Shown piece after piece: positions 10,607-22,320 of a DNA stretch of 64,000 nucleotides (its first letter is position 1; each line of letters starts with the position of its first letter). Location of the stretch: the NCBI GenBank assembly GCA_039111635.1, contig JBCAQO010000015.1:1-64000 (forward strand), given 5' to 3'. The position numbers and the translations under genes were made by a program. This DNA is from Heterobasidion occidentale. Its lineage: Eukaryota > Basidiomycota > Agaricomycetes > Russulales > Bondarzewiaceae. The notes under the pieces were generated by a model. That model saw only the letters and a program-made list of their open reading frames with translations. It ran no database searches and was not told the DNA's origin.

Positions 10607-13600
10607 CCTCTCCTTCACCAGCCGAAGAGAGAGGGTTGAGGAAACTCGAGTATGATTCCCCGCCATACATTCGAATCGGAGCAATGAACAATCATTATTA
10701 CCCCCATTCGACTTGACGTGCGATTAACAACTCGAGGAAGAAGCGCTGGAGCCAGAGCCGCCATCGACTCAGCATGCGAAGGGATCCTGGTAAACGAAGA
10801 GTGGGTATGGAAGCACAATCTCCCTACCTATCCCTTAAACCGCCCCATCCGCGTTCGCAACGTCGATGACACCATCAACAAGGCAGGCCTCATTCGACGA
10901 GGCCTAGACGCGAATCTCACCGTCAAGGATAGACGGGGGAGAACTCACACCGAACGCGTCCAGATGTTCATCACCAATCTAGGGAAAGACGACATGCTCC
11001 TAGGAACGGATTGGTTGAAATACCACGACCCCTCCATCGGATGGAGGCGCCGTGAAGTACACTTTGATCGATGCCCCAGAGATTGCCAGCAACCATATGG
11101 GTTACCAAGGCAAGGGAAGAGCCTACCAGGAAGGCATGGCTAGCGAAACTACGCGGCGACAAGACCCCCCAGCGGACAAAACCGCATCTTGTCTCAGAAC
11201 CGGTAGGACCTTCGTGGACTTGGACTAAAGAACAATGGAGCCAAGTACCCGTAAAGGAATGGAAAACTCGGTTCATGGAACTACTCGAACACAAATCCCG
11301 ACAACGTAAGGCTCGGGAATGGCTCGAGGAGCAAATAACCGAAAGGAAGGAACGCCGGCAAGCTCAGCAAAAGGCAGCCCAGGGCGAAGCTTCAGGGGAA
11401 GTCGCCGAAAAGGCGCAAACACCGTCTGACTCCTCCGCAAGGGATAGCGGAAGAGAACCCGTCATTAGGAAGGTAGCTCCAGAACCCTCGGGGTTCGCAA
11501 GCTTTGATGAAGACCTGGAGGAAGAAATCGATACCACCGACTTGAAAGGTCGGGTGCCGACAGAATATCATTCCTACCTCGACATCTTCAGCGAACGACG
11601 ATCGCAGAGGCTTCCCCAACATACAATATGGGACCACGCGATAAACCTCAAACCGTCTTTTGTACCCCAGGCTCCGCGGATATTTCCCCTGAGCCCGGAA
11701 AAGCATGACGAGCTAGGGAAGTTCGTCAAAGAGCACCTTTCCAGAGGAACAATACGTCGGTCAACAGCACACAGCGCGGCCTCTTTCTTTTTCGTAAGCA
11801 AGAAAGATGGGAAGCTCCGTCCGGTACAAGACTATCGCCACCTTAACGAACACACTATTCGAGATGTCACCCCCCTGCCATTAATCCAAGAACTATTGGA
11901 TATCATTAAAGGCGCAACGGTGTTCTCAAAGCTCGATGTTCGGTGGGGATATAACAACGTGCGCATCAAGAAAGGAGACGAGTCCAAGGCGGCCTTCGTC
12001 ACACCTTGGGACTTTTCGAACCTACGGTGATGTTCTTTGGGCTCTGTAACTCCCCGGGAACCTTCCAAGCCATGATGAACATGATCTTCCAAGAACTCAT
12101 CCTGGCCCGGAAGATAGCGGTATATATGGACGACATCCTCATCTTCACGAAGACCACAGCGGAACACATTGTGATTCTTCGGCGAGTCCTCCAAATCCTG
12201 CGCGACAACGATCTCTACCTCAAACCAGAGAAGTGCGAGTTCCACAAGGAAAAGTTGAACTACCTTGGGTACACAATCTCAAAAGACCACGTCGCTATGG
12301 AAGACTCGAAGATTGAAGCTATCCAGGAATGGCCCATTCCATGCACAGTTCGCGACATCCGCTCTTTCTTAGGCTTAGGGAACTTCTACCGACGATTCAT
12401 TGATAAATTCTCTTTGATCGCTCGGCCCCTGCATGACCTCACGAAGAAGGATGTGAAATGGAACTGGACCACGGAATGCCAACAGGCGTTTGATCGACTG
12501 AAGAAAACCTTCACCAGCCGACCCGTCCTGTTGTACCCTGACCCGATGCGCCCTTACCGGCTTGTTACCGACGCCTCCCTCGCAGCATATGGTGCAGTCC
12601 TCTTACAGGAAGGACCTGATAGCGACTGGCACCCTGTTGCATACCTCTCAGGATCGTTCTCACCGGCCGAACGAAATTACGACGTGCATGATCGCGAACT
12701 CCTCGCCATCATCAAAGCACTGGAACACTGGAAACACTACCTCGAAGGCGCTCGACATCCCTTTGAGGTCTGGACGGACCATAAAACCTAGAACACTTTA
12801 AGACGGCGCGCGACCTGTCAAGGCGACAAGCGCGCTGGAGTCTGTTTTTGTCCCGATTTGACTTCCAGCTCAGTTACAAGGCTGGAACTACAAATCATGC
12901 GGATGCTCTGTCCAGGCGTCCAGACCTTAGTGAGGGGGTGGAATCTGATAACAAGGCACAGACTCTACTTCCGTCCAGACTTTTCACCGAGTCCAGCGAA
13001 ACTCTAGTAGAGCCAAGCGAAGGCATACACGTCAAGGCAACAGAACTCGTATCCTCGGACATCCTCTCCCTTATTCGACACTCGCGCTCGGAACAAACGA
13101 TTTGTTGGTTGATGTCGCCCTCAAGAAACTGCTGGAAAAAGGTCCAAATGCAATGAAGGGCGACCTAGGAAAATGGACACATGAAGATGGCATTACAAGA
13201 CGCGACGGTTACATATGCGTCCCAAAGGACGACCTCCTTCGACGAATGATTGTCAAAATGCACCATGACACTATGGCTACAGGACACCCGGGGCGAGCAA
13301 AGACCTTAGAATTGGTCCAACGCCATTACTGGTGGTCAAGCATGACCAAATTTGTACACGCATATGTGGATGGATGTGCAGTCTGCCATCTACCAAGAAT
13401 CTCCCCCATAGACCCATCCACCGATCCAACCGCTGGAAACCACAAACGCCCCCTGGCACTTTATCTCCACTGACTTCGTGACAGACCTCCCGGAAAGCAG
13501 AGGCTACGACTCGATCAACGTGGTAGTCGACCAGGGTCTGTCAAAAGGAATAGTCATAACCCCGTGCAAGAAGACAATCACGGCCGAAGAAACCACGACG

Positions 13601-13862
13601 CTCTTCCAGGACAATGTGTTCAGACGATATGGTTTACCAACCAAAGTGGTGTCCGACAGAGGTCCTCAATTTGCGGCAAAATTCACAAGGAACTATGGAA
13701 AGGAATGGGAATCACCCCTGCCCTCAGCACGGCTTACCACCCTCAAACGGACGGAGAAACAGAACAGGTAAACCAAGAGATCGAGCAATTCCTGCGAGTT
13801 TTCTGCAACTACCATCAAGATAACTGGGTAGACTTGATCCCCTTCGCAGAATTCTCCCACAA
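10607..13862 (+). pseudogene. pol: A2 pol: protease, RT, RNase H, integrase (truncated by A3)
   Basis: Protease has active-site motif AAIDSACEG (DSA instead of DSG/DTG). RT has the YMDD box (VYMDDILIF, ~12120-12150). RNase H has VTDASLAAYGAVLLQ, HDRELLAIIKALEHW and VWTDH. Integrase has the HHCC finger (MHHDTMATGHPG...CAVC) and the first two catalytic Asp (STDFVTD, SDRGPQFAAK). One-base indels break the frame near 10695, 11100, 12006, 12787, 13095, 13390 and 13700. The sequence stops at FSHN, where A3 begins; the remaining host part resumes at 24650. Confidence 0.88.
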
Positions 13863-14511
13863 TGTTATGAACGGCTCGTTCAATAACCCAAGAGTAACAG
13901 GTTCTTCCCTAGGTCGCACAATGGACTGAGTGGTGGACGGAGTCTCGACTGTATCAGGCAATGATACAGGAGGGAATAGTGATTGGCTTCTAAGAGTCCT
14001 GTATGCGTAGATACAGGGGGAACGAAGAGCTTCGTATTCGAAGATACGAATGAACGAAAGTACACAGTACGAAGACTGCGTAAGAACGAAGAGAATAGAC
14101 TGAAGATCCTCAGCCTATTCTATGGCCTTATATACTATATAGGTATAGGGTAAGAGTCCGTGTGCTTCTCCAGGTTTCCATCCTAGGAGAGCTGTGGCCG
14201 CCGTCTTTCTCATCGGCGCCTACTCTTGTACTTCCAGTCGCACTGATCCATCATGGTGCGACCGAGGTGCTTACCCATAAGCCCTAAGCCCATGGCATGT
14301 GAATGCCTCTCATATTACTGTGTGAACTTCGTGAGCCTCATGTCCCTCTCATATAGCCTCTACCGATGTCTTGAAGAACCATCGGTCTTGTCGGCTCCTA
14401 AGGACATGCCGAATACCTTGTGTACGCTCCGTAGTGGAGCCGCCTAGCATGTGATGCCTTGATCCATCGGTTAGACCGGCCGCGAAGGCCCCGATCGGTC
14501 AAGTCATAACA
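13863..14511 (-). repeat. A3 3' LTR
   Basis: This 649-bp family A LTR is in minus orientation, read from TAACA at 13863 to TGTTATG at 14511. The polypurine tract complement follows at 14515-14524. It diverges from the 24001-24649 LTR more than the A2 LTRs do from each other. Confidence 0.9.
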
Positions 14512-14514
14512 TTA

Positions 14515-14524
14515 CCCCCTTTCT
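14515..14524 (-). other. A3 polypurine tract
   Basis: AGAAAGGGGG on the minus strand lies three bases upstream of the 3' LTR. It is the expected plus-strand primer, and A2 has AGAAGGGGG at 28825-28833. Confidence 0.6.
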
Positions 14525-17116
14525 AGGTCCCAACTCCTGAGGGGACTACTCGCTTGAGCAGAAACGAGCTTCATCGTCATTCCACGGACAATTGCTTTGC
14601 TGGTCGTCAAAACAGATTGGGATGCGTCTTCCCAATATCACTTCGTTTTCTGGGCGAAGACCGACCTACGTCGTTTACAACGCCTAGGAGTTTTCCTTCT
14701 CCGTTGAGCTGTTTGATTTGAAGTCCTGCAGTATCAGCCACAATACTGTGTTTCTCCTCGGTGTCTTTCCTTCACCGTACGTTTTGTGTGAGTATACTCC
14801 TAGAGTCAATAGGCAGCTACTCGCCATGGCTCCCTGGTAGGTTTGATGAGCCAGTGTCATCTGGCGACGATGCAGAAAGGTGTTGTGCGAATGATTATAG
14901 GATGAAATAGAAACTCGTCTGTGGAGGGGTGTGTGTCGTTCTTCTTTCAAAGTGCCGAAGGCCATGTCTCAGTGTTTCAGGATAGATCTTCATCTCCTTG
15001 ATCTCCGGTATCGAGGGGACTCCAGTTGTGTGGGTTGATCGCTTTACTAAGGCTTAGGCCCACCAACCTATCAAGAATACGACATTTTCTTGACTTGTTT
15101 TTGAGTCCGGCAAGACCCCTTTGAAGATCCCTAACTCTGTCAGCCCCATACGGTGGCCTTGTCAGGTTAGAGATTGAGTGTTCGTCCAGAGTTTGTTTTT
15201 CACTAAGGGTATTGGACACGAGGTAAGGACTTTTGAAGAAGAGTTTTGAACCCCATGGTTTCTTGAATAGACCATGGTATCCACTCTGACGGTAATTATG
15301 AGGGGTCAGCGTAAGGCATGTCCTGGTAGTTTAACGTCGTGCCGGACGTCCGTAGTTTTGCGTCTTTGCGGACGTCGGCTAGTTATAGAACAGCTTAAGT
15401 CGTCGCGGACTGAGGCTAGTTTATAACATGAGTCGTTGCGGACTGCCCTGCTAGTTTATGCCAAGGTCGTTGCGGACCTATCCATCTTCCAACGTAGGAG
15501 TACCTGTAAACACAAATGGTAGACCATTTCTGTGCGCGGAACATCATCGGTGATGCACATAGGGCCCTAGACCAATTACAGCCATCTTGACAGGGAGGTT
15601 CCCATTGAGGAAGGAGTGACGGTTTATACTATATCAAACCGGATAACTTATAGAGTCGCGAGAATAGACGTGAAAGTCATTTTGACACGACTCACATGGC
15701 CCTGTAGACAGAAGGGCAGCTCAGTTTATCGTCATGAAGGACGGCAACTAGTTTATAGTCATTGCGGACGTCCGCTATCGCCTGGCTTGAACCTCCCGAG
15801 CCTCGATAGATTTAATCCTCCGGGGTGAGGGTAGTTAAGGTCATTTCGGACTAGTTGATGGTCAAGGTCGTGACCATCAACCACGACTCCTATACTTGAA
15901 GGAGTAAGTAGTTTATCGTCATTGCGGACTAGATCAACATCGTGGCATCAACAACGATGTCGATCGACATCTCCTATGCTGAAAGGAGTAGTAGTTTAAC
16001 GTCTTTGCGGACGCGCGTAGTTTTACATCGTTGCGGATGAATGCAACACGAGGCACGGTCCCAGTTGCCTCTTGACTGGCCCTTGAAGCGGAATCCTTGC
16101 TTCGGACTTCAAGGGTAGAATGGGCGCGCCGTGGAGTAGTTGTGGTCTTGTCGTCGGAAGACTGACAACCCGCTCCATGTCCCCAAACCCCTCGCACGGA
16201 ATTGAACCGTGTCGACCCCATATTCTTTTACTGTAGGGCGTATGGAATATGGAAGCGCCTCGACCTAGTCGGCAGGGTTCTGCAACGGTGGAGGCCCTCA
16301 CTTCCACCGTCTGCCAGAATGCAACCACGCTCCGAGGGTCTTGGTAGCTTTAGCGTTGTTCCGGACGGTAACTAGTTCATAGTCATTGCGGACCAAGCCT
16401 TTCGTAGTTTTACATCGTTGCGGATGTAATTTGTCCACTCCACAAACGATTGGCTTCCTGTCCCACAAATGGATTTGATACAGAGCACTTTGGGTTACCA
16501 AGCCAAGCCTCGTCGATGTTTCCCTTCATCGATCCAGGGTTTGAGTTATCCTCCGGTGTTGTCCTTCACCGGCTACGTTTTGTTTTGGAGTACGTCCCAA
16601 GCAGTGTCCGTCTGCTCTCGGTTTGTTGAGCCAGTCCTCGACTTCTGGCAGTGGTGCCCAGGAAGGCGTCTTGTGCGAGTGACTTCCATGAAGGACCTCC
16701 TAATGTGGAAAGGGTCCTGTAAAACTGGGGATCCAAGCGGGACGCCCGATTCGCCTGTCAGAATACCTCTTGACAGTGAGAGTGTTAACATCGCTCCGTC
16801 TTGTCTTGGGAAGCTTGAAAGAAATATAAGTAGACAGGGAGCACCATGGGGGAACTACTTCCATGAAACTCCTGCCTTCTTATCTTTTCGCAGTTTAACG
16901 TCATGCAGGACGTCCGTTCCGGCGTCCTGTGCGTGAAACCGGTACCTGTGATGCGGAGGGTCCTTTCCTCTCCGTCATCATGTTAAAACCCGGGGTTCCT
17001 CAACTCCCTGGTTTAGTATCCTCCGCCGATGTCTCCATAATCTCCGTACCCTTCGTCTGGTCTGTAGTAGGGGTCGGCGTCGTCGTAGTTATCGCCGTCG
17101 ACCTCGTCCCAGGCGT
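14525..17116 (-). repeat. A3 3' noncoding region with ~15 copies of a TAGTTTA-N-GTC...GCGGAC motif
   Basis: About 2.6 kb without a coherent ORF separates ORF3 from the 3' LTR. On the plus strand a short motif (TAGTTTAnnGTCnTTGCGGAC) recurs near 15327, 15352, 15380, 15415, 15450, 15722, 15750, 15830, 15908, 15988, 16016, 16346, 16370, 16396 and 16889. Perfect hairpins include 15854-15864 with 15871-15881 and CCCTTGAAG...CTTCAAGGG at about 16080-16116. The whole block is conserved in A2 (26260-28824). No function is known. Confidence 0.7.
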
Positions 17117-18333
17117 CTAGTTCCGCTCGAGTCCAGGAAGTAGTCCGCTGAGTCGGGCGCTGGCGGACTGGAGTTCTTCTACCAATGTGTGGATGCGCTC
17201 CTTCAACTCGATTATCTCGAGGACGGTTTGGAGTCGACGAATCTCTTGGTCGAGTTCTTCTAGGACTGCCTCGCCTGGGTTGAGGGTTTGCCCTTGTTCT
17301 CTGGCTCCCTCGTCCCTCATTCCTCCTGTACCTTGGAGGATGCTCCTCATTGCTGCCTCCTGCGTCCTGCCCGGTGATTGTCCTGCCGATATGGGAGGAA
17401 GGGCCTCTCGGTCCCTTCGTGCCTGTCGTTGGACCGTAGCCCAGACATATTCGGTCTGGGTGGATGCGTCTCGACTACTTGTAGCCGGTACCGCTCTGCT
17501 AGCTTCGCTCCATGGTTGGACGCGGAATGGGTCAGTCCGAACGGGATGGGCGTGACTTGAATGTCCTGTGTCGGTGCGTGAGATGAGGGCGGGTAGGAGC
17601 TCCAGATTGATGAAGGAGGAGAACTCGTCCGGATGAATGAGTAGGGCGTAAGCCCCATTATTTCCTCGGGCGTACCAGGAGGCGGCTCTATGATCGTCTG
17701 CATAGGCCAGAAGCCTGACCTGGTCGCTCGCGTCAGCGAGGCGTCGGGGTATGTCATCGTTCTCGCTTCCTGGTTGCCCGCGGAGATGGTGGTGCGTTGG
17801 AGTAGGGCGTCTCCTAGTCCTTCCAACTCTCCGGGGTGCAGATCTCGACTACCGGTAGGGGGCCCTCTGGTCCTGGCAGCTGATGTACCAGCCGTTGCTG
17901 GTTCTCGTACACCTGCCTCAACAGTTGTAGGCGGTGCCAGGTCCGAAGGGTTTCCTGGTCTTCTTCCGCCTCTCGTTTCCTGTCTTGCGTCTCCTTGAGC
18001 CAACGCTGACGTCGGTCGCGGAGGCGTTGACGGAGCCTGCCTTCCTTCTGCTTGACATCCTTCATCGTGCTCGTCATGAGCTCTCTCAAACCGTGGTGAG
18101 GCTCGGGAACCCGTTCGATCTTCGACGGTGAGCGCGGTTTGGTGGACAATGATTTGTACTGGAACTCCCTCTGGAGTCGTTGGGCGGCTGCCTCGGCTAG
18201 AGCGTCCAGTGTCGGGGTTGGCCACGGCCAGAATGATGTCTGGTGAGGGATTTCTTGAAGGAGAGGAGGTAGTCCCGTCATCGATGAGCATGGCACGTCC
18301 AGGGGAGTAATCAAGGGAGGAGTGGTCGGACAT
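17117..18333 (-). pseudogene. A3 ORF3 (downstream of pol), intron-less copy, one frameshift
   Basis: ATG at 18333 starts MSDHSSLDYSPGRAML; 328 codons are open to 17347. A one-base loss near 17360 shifts the C-terminal part (to 17117), which carries a coiled-coil-like run (EAVLEELDQEIRRLQTVLEI). A2's copy has a 55-bp intron between the bases matching 17779 and 17778, and here it is precisely missing. No recognised domain, signal peptide or membrane span is seen; the N-terminal half is Pro/Ser/Arg-rich. An overlapping second frame (18314-17814, no ATG) could encode a helical peptide, and copy differences do not discriminate between the two frames. Confidence 0.6.
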
Positions 18334-18377
18334 GTACTGGGGAGGATTCTTGCTTTGAAAGAGGGGGGGTGTCTCCC

Positions 18378-18385
18378 TTCTTATA
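18378..18385 (-). promoter_or_regulatory. TATA box upstream of A3 ORF3
   Basis: TATAAGAA on the minus strand lies in the short gap between the pol stop and the ORF3 ATG, about 52 nt before the ATG. A2 has TATAAAAA at the same place. Confidence 0.45.
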
Positions 18386-18390
18386 TCTTT

Positions 18391-21300
18391 CTAAAGCCTA
18401 ATCGCCGCTGGTCGGGGCTTGTCTGGGTAGCTTTCGTGGAATTCACGAAGCGCCTCGTCGGCCGTATCTTTGAGGAGGGCAAAGGGTTCCCAGGTGTTAT
18501 CGGCCTCGGAGTATCCAACCCACTTGACAAGGTACTTGGTCCCTCGTCCCTGGCGTCTTGAATCTAGAATGGCCTCCACTTCGTAGTGCTCTTCTTCATT
18601 CAAGATCTCTGGGGCAGGTCTGGGAAGTTCCTTCCGTGGGCTTCTGTCTCATGATATTCCGTGAGTATGGAGGCGTGAAACACCGGGTGTATCTTCCATG
18701 TTTCGGGTATTTCCAACCGATAAGCCAGAGGGCCGATTCTTTCAGTCACTGAAAAGGGGCCATAGCGTCTAGGTGCCAGCTTGAATTTCGGATGAGTCGT
18801 CCGAATATGGTTCCTTCTAACCAAACTTGGGTTCCTACTTCCCATTGCGGAAGTTTCCTGTGTAGGTCCCGGTCCCTGGCGTGCTGCGCTGCTATTTGTA
18901 GACTCGCGGCCGCATCCTCTTGGACTTCTTTGATTAGTCGCAAACGTTCAGTTACTGCGGGCACCTTGGTCTCCAGAGCTGAGTCGACCGAATATGGTGG
19001 GTTGAACCCGTAAAGGACTTCAAACGGCGACTTCCCAGTGGCGGAGTGTCTTCGGGTGTTGTGGGAGAATTCTGCGAAGGGGATCAAGTCTACCCAGTTA
19101 TCTTGATGGTAGTTGCAGAAAACTCGCAGGAATTGCTCGATCTCTTGGTTTACCCGTTCTGTTTCTCCGTCCGTTTGGGGGTGATAGGCCGTGCTGAGGG
19201 CAGGGGTGATTCCCATTCCTTTCCATAGTTCCCTTGTGAACTTTGCAGCAAATTGAGGACCTCTGTCGGACACCACTTTGGTTGGCAAACCATATCGTTT
19301 GAACACATTGTCCTGGAAGAGCGTCGTGGTTTCTTCGGCCGTGATTGTCTTCTTGCACGGAGTTATGACTATTCCTTTTGACAGACCCTGATCGACTACC
19401 ACATTGACCGAGTCGTAGCCTCTGCTTTCTGGGAGGTCTGTTACAAAGTCGGTGGAGATAAAGCGCCATGGGGCGTTTGTGGTTTCCATCGGTTGGATCG
19501 GTGGATGGGTCCTATGGGGAAGGTTCTTGGTAGATTGGCAGACTGCACATCCATCCACATATGCGTGTACAAATTTGGTCATGCTTGACCACCAGTAATG
19601 GCGTTGGACCAATTCTAAGGTCTTTGCTCGCCCCGGGTGTCCTGTAGCCATAGTGTCATGGTGCATTTTGACAATCATTCGTCGAAGGAGGTCGTCCTTT
19701 GGGACGCATATGTAACCGTCGCGTCTTGTGATGCCCTCTTCATGTGTCCATTTTCTCCTGTCGCCCTTCATTGTGTTTGGACCTTTTTCCAGCAGTTTCT
19801 TGAGGGCGACATCAACCAGCAAATCGTGTTCCGAGCGCGAGTGTCGAATAAGGGAGAGGATATCCGAGGATACGAGCTCCGTTGCTTTGACGTGTATGCC
19901 TTCGCTTGGCTCTACTAGAGTTTCGCTGGACTCGGTGAAAAGTCTGGACGGGAGTAGAGTCTGTGCCTTGTTATCAGATTCCACCCCCTCACTAAGGTCT
20001 GGACGCCTGGACAGAGCATCCGCATGATTAGTAGTTCCAGCTTTGTAACTGAGCTGGAAGTCAAATCGGGACAAAAACAGACTCCAGCGCGCTTGTCGCC
20101 TTGACAGGTCGCGCGCCGTTTTAAAGTGTTCTAAGTTTTTATGGTCCGTCCAGACTTCAAAGGGGTGTCGAGCGCCTTCGAGGTAGTGTTTCCAGTGTTC
20201 CAGTGCCTTGATGATGGCGAGGAGTTCGCGATCATGCACGTCGTAATTTCGTTCGGCCGGTGAGAACGATCCTGAGAGGTATGCCACAGGGTGCCAGTCG
20301 TTATCAGGTCCTTCCTGTAAGAGGACTGCACCATATGCTGCGAGGGAAGCGTCGGTAACAAGCCGGTAAGGGTGCATCGGGTCAGGGTACAACAGGACGG
20401 GTCGGCTGATGAAGATCTTCTTCAGTCGATCAAACGCCTGTTGGCACTCCGTGGTCCAGTCCCATTTCACATCCTTCTTTGTGAGGTCATGCAGGGCCGA
20501 GCGATCAGAGAGAATTTATCAATGAATCGTCGGTAGAAGTTCCCTAAGCCTAAGAAAGAGCGGATGTCGCGAACTGTGCGGGGAGTGGGCCATTCCTGGA
20601 TAGCTTCAATCTTCGAGTCTTCCATAGCGACGTGGTCCTTTGAGATCGTGTACCCAAGGTAGTTCAACTTTTCCTTGTGGAACTCGCACTTCTCTGGTTT
20701 GAGGTAGAGATCGTTGTCGCGCAGGATTTGGAGGACTCGCCGAAGAATCACAATGTGTTCCGCTGTGGTCTTCGTGAAGATGAGGATGTCGTCCATATAT
20801 ACCGTTATCTTCCGGGCCAGGATGAGTTCTTGGAAGATCATGTTCATCATGGCTTGGAAGGTTCCTGGGGAGTTACAGAGCCCAAAGAACATCACCGTGG
20901 GCTCGAAAAGTCCCAAGGGTGTGACGAAGGCCGCCTTGGATTCGTCTCCCTTCTTGATGCGCACGTTGTTATATCCCACCGAACATCGAGCTTTGAGAAC
21001 ACCGTTGCGCCTTTAATGATATCCAATAGTTCTTGGATTAATGGCAGGGGGGTGACATCTCGAATAGTGTGTTCGTTAAGGTGGCGATAGTCTTGTACCG
21101 GACGGAGCTTCCCATCTTTCTTGCCTATGAAAAAGAAAGAGGCCGCGCTATGTGCTGTTGACCGACGTATTGTTCCTCTGGAAAGGTGCTCTTTGACGAA
21201 TTTCCCTAGCTCGTCATGCTTTTCCGGGCTCAAGGGAAATATCCGCGGGGCCTGGGGTACAAAAGACGGTTTGAGGTTTATCGCATGGTCCCACACTGTA

Positions 21301-22320
21301 TGTTGGGGAAGCCTCTGTGATCGTCGTTCGCTGAAGATGTCTAGGTAAGAATGATATTCTGTCGGCACTCGACCCTTTAAGTCGGTGGTGTCGATTTCTT
21401 CCTCCAGGTCTTCGTCAAAGCTTGCGAACCCCGAGGGTTCTGGGGTTACCTTCCTAACGACGGGTTCTCCTGCGCTATCCATTGCGGAGGAGTCAGACGG
21501 TGTTTGCGCTTCTTCAGCGACTTTTCCTGAAGCTTCGCCCTGGGCCGCTTTCTGCTGAGCTTGCCGGCGTTCCTTCCTTTCGGCTACTTGTTCTTCGAGC
21601 CATTCCCGAGCTTTGCGTTGTCGGGATTTGTGCTCGAGTAGTTCCATGAACCGAGTTTTCCATTCCTTCGTGGGTACTTGGCTCCATTGTTCTTTAGTCC
21701 ATGTCCACGAAGGTCCTACCGTTCTGAGACAAGATGCGGTTTCATCCGCTGAGGAACCTTGTCACCGCGTAGTTTCGCTAGCCATGCCTTCTTGGTAGGC
21801 TCTTCCCTTGCCTTGGTAAACCCATACGGTTGTTGGCAATCTCTGGGGCAACGATCAAAGTGTACCTCACGGCGCCTCCACCCGATGGAGGGGTCGTGGT
21901 ATTTCAGCCAATCCGTTCCTAGGAGCATGTCGTCTTTCCCTAGATTGGTGATGAACATTTGGACGCGTTCAGTGTGAGTTCTCCCTCGTCTGTCCTTGAC
22001 GGTGAGATTCGCGTCCAGGCCTCGTCGAATGAGGCCTGCCTTGTTGATGGTGTCATCGACGTTGCGAACGCGGATGGGGCGGTTTAAAGGATAAGTGGGA
22101 AGGTTGTGCTTCTGTACCCACCCCTCATTTACCAAAATCCCTTCGCATGCTGAGTCGATGGCGGCTCTGGCTCCAGCGCTTCTTCCTCGAGTTGTTAATC
22201 GCACGTCAAGTCGAATGGGGGTAATAATGTGACTGTTCATTGCTCCGATCCGAATATATGACGGGGAATCATACTCGAGTTTCCTTGACCCTCTCTCTTC
22301 GGCTGGTGAAGGAGAGGTCA
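18391..22320 (-). pseudogene. pol: A3 pol polyprotein with chromodomain
   Basis: In the -1 frame relative to gag, it is open from the gag stop into protease (AIDSACEGIL, LGKDDMLLGTDWL). RT has the VYMDDILIF box near 20800. RNase H has VTDASLAAYG, HDRELLAIIKALEHW and VWTDHKN. The integrase HHCC finger is MHHDTMATGHPG...CAVCQSTK, and the D,D-35-E set is STDFVTD, VSDRGPQF and TDGETERVNQ. The C-terminal chromodomain is EEHYEVEAILDSRR...KYLVKWVGYSEADNTWE (18600-18480). Frameshifts remain near 21720, 20970, 20465, 18800 and 18620. The chromodomain places it in the chromoviruses. Confidence 0.9.

Noticed and set aside
14525..17116. Motif array as a CRISPR array
   Set aside because: Repeats are degenerate, irregularly spaced and in eukaryotic retroelement DNA. 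There are no cas genes.
17814..18314. Alternative frame over ORF3 of family A with a helical, Arg/Glu-rich product (also 25009-25506 in A2)
   Set aside because: It begins only with a non-ATG codon and ends before the intron. The ATG-led frame continues through the splice into the C-terminal coiled coil. Copy differences are equally distributed between the two frames, so a dual-coding claim is not supported.
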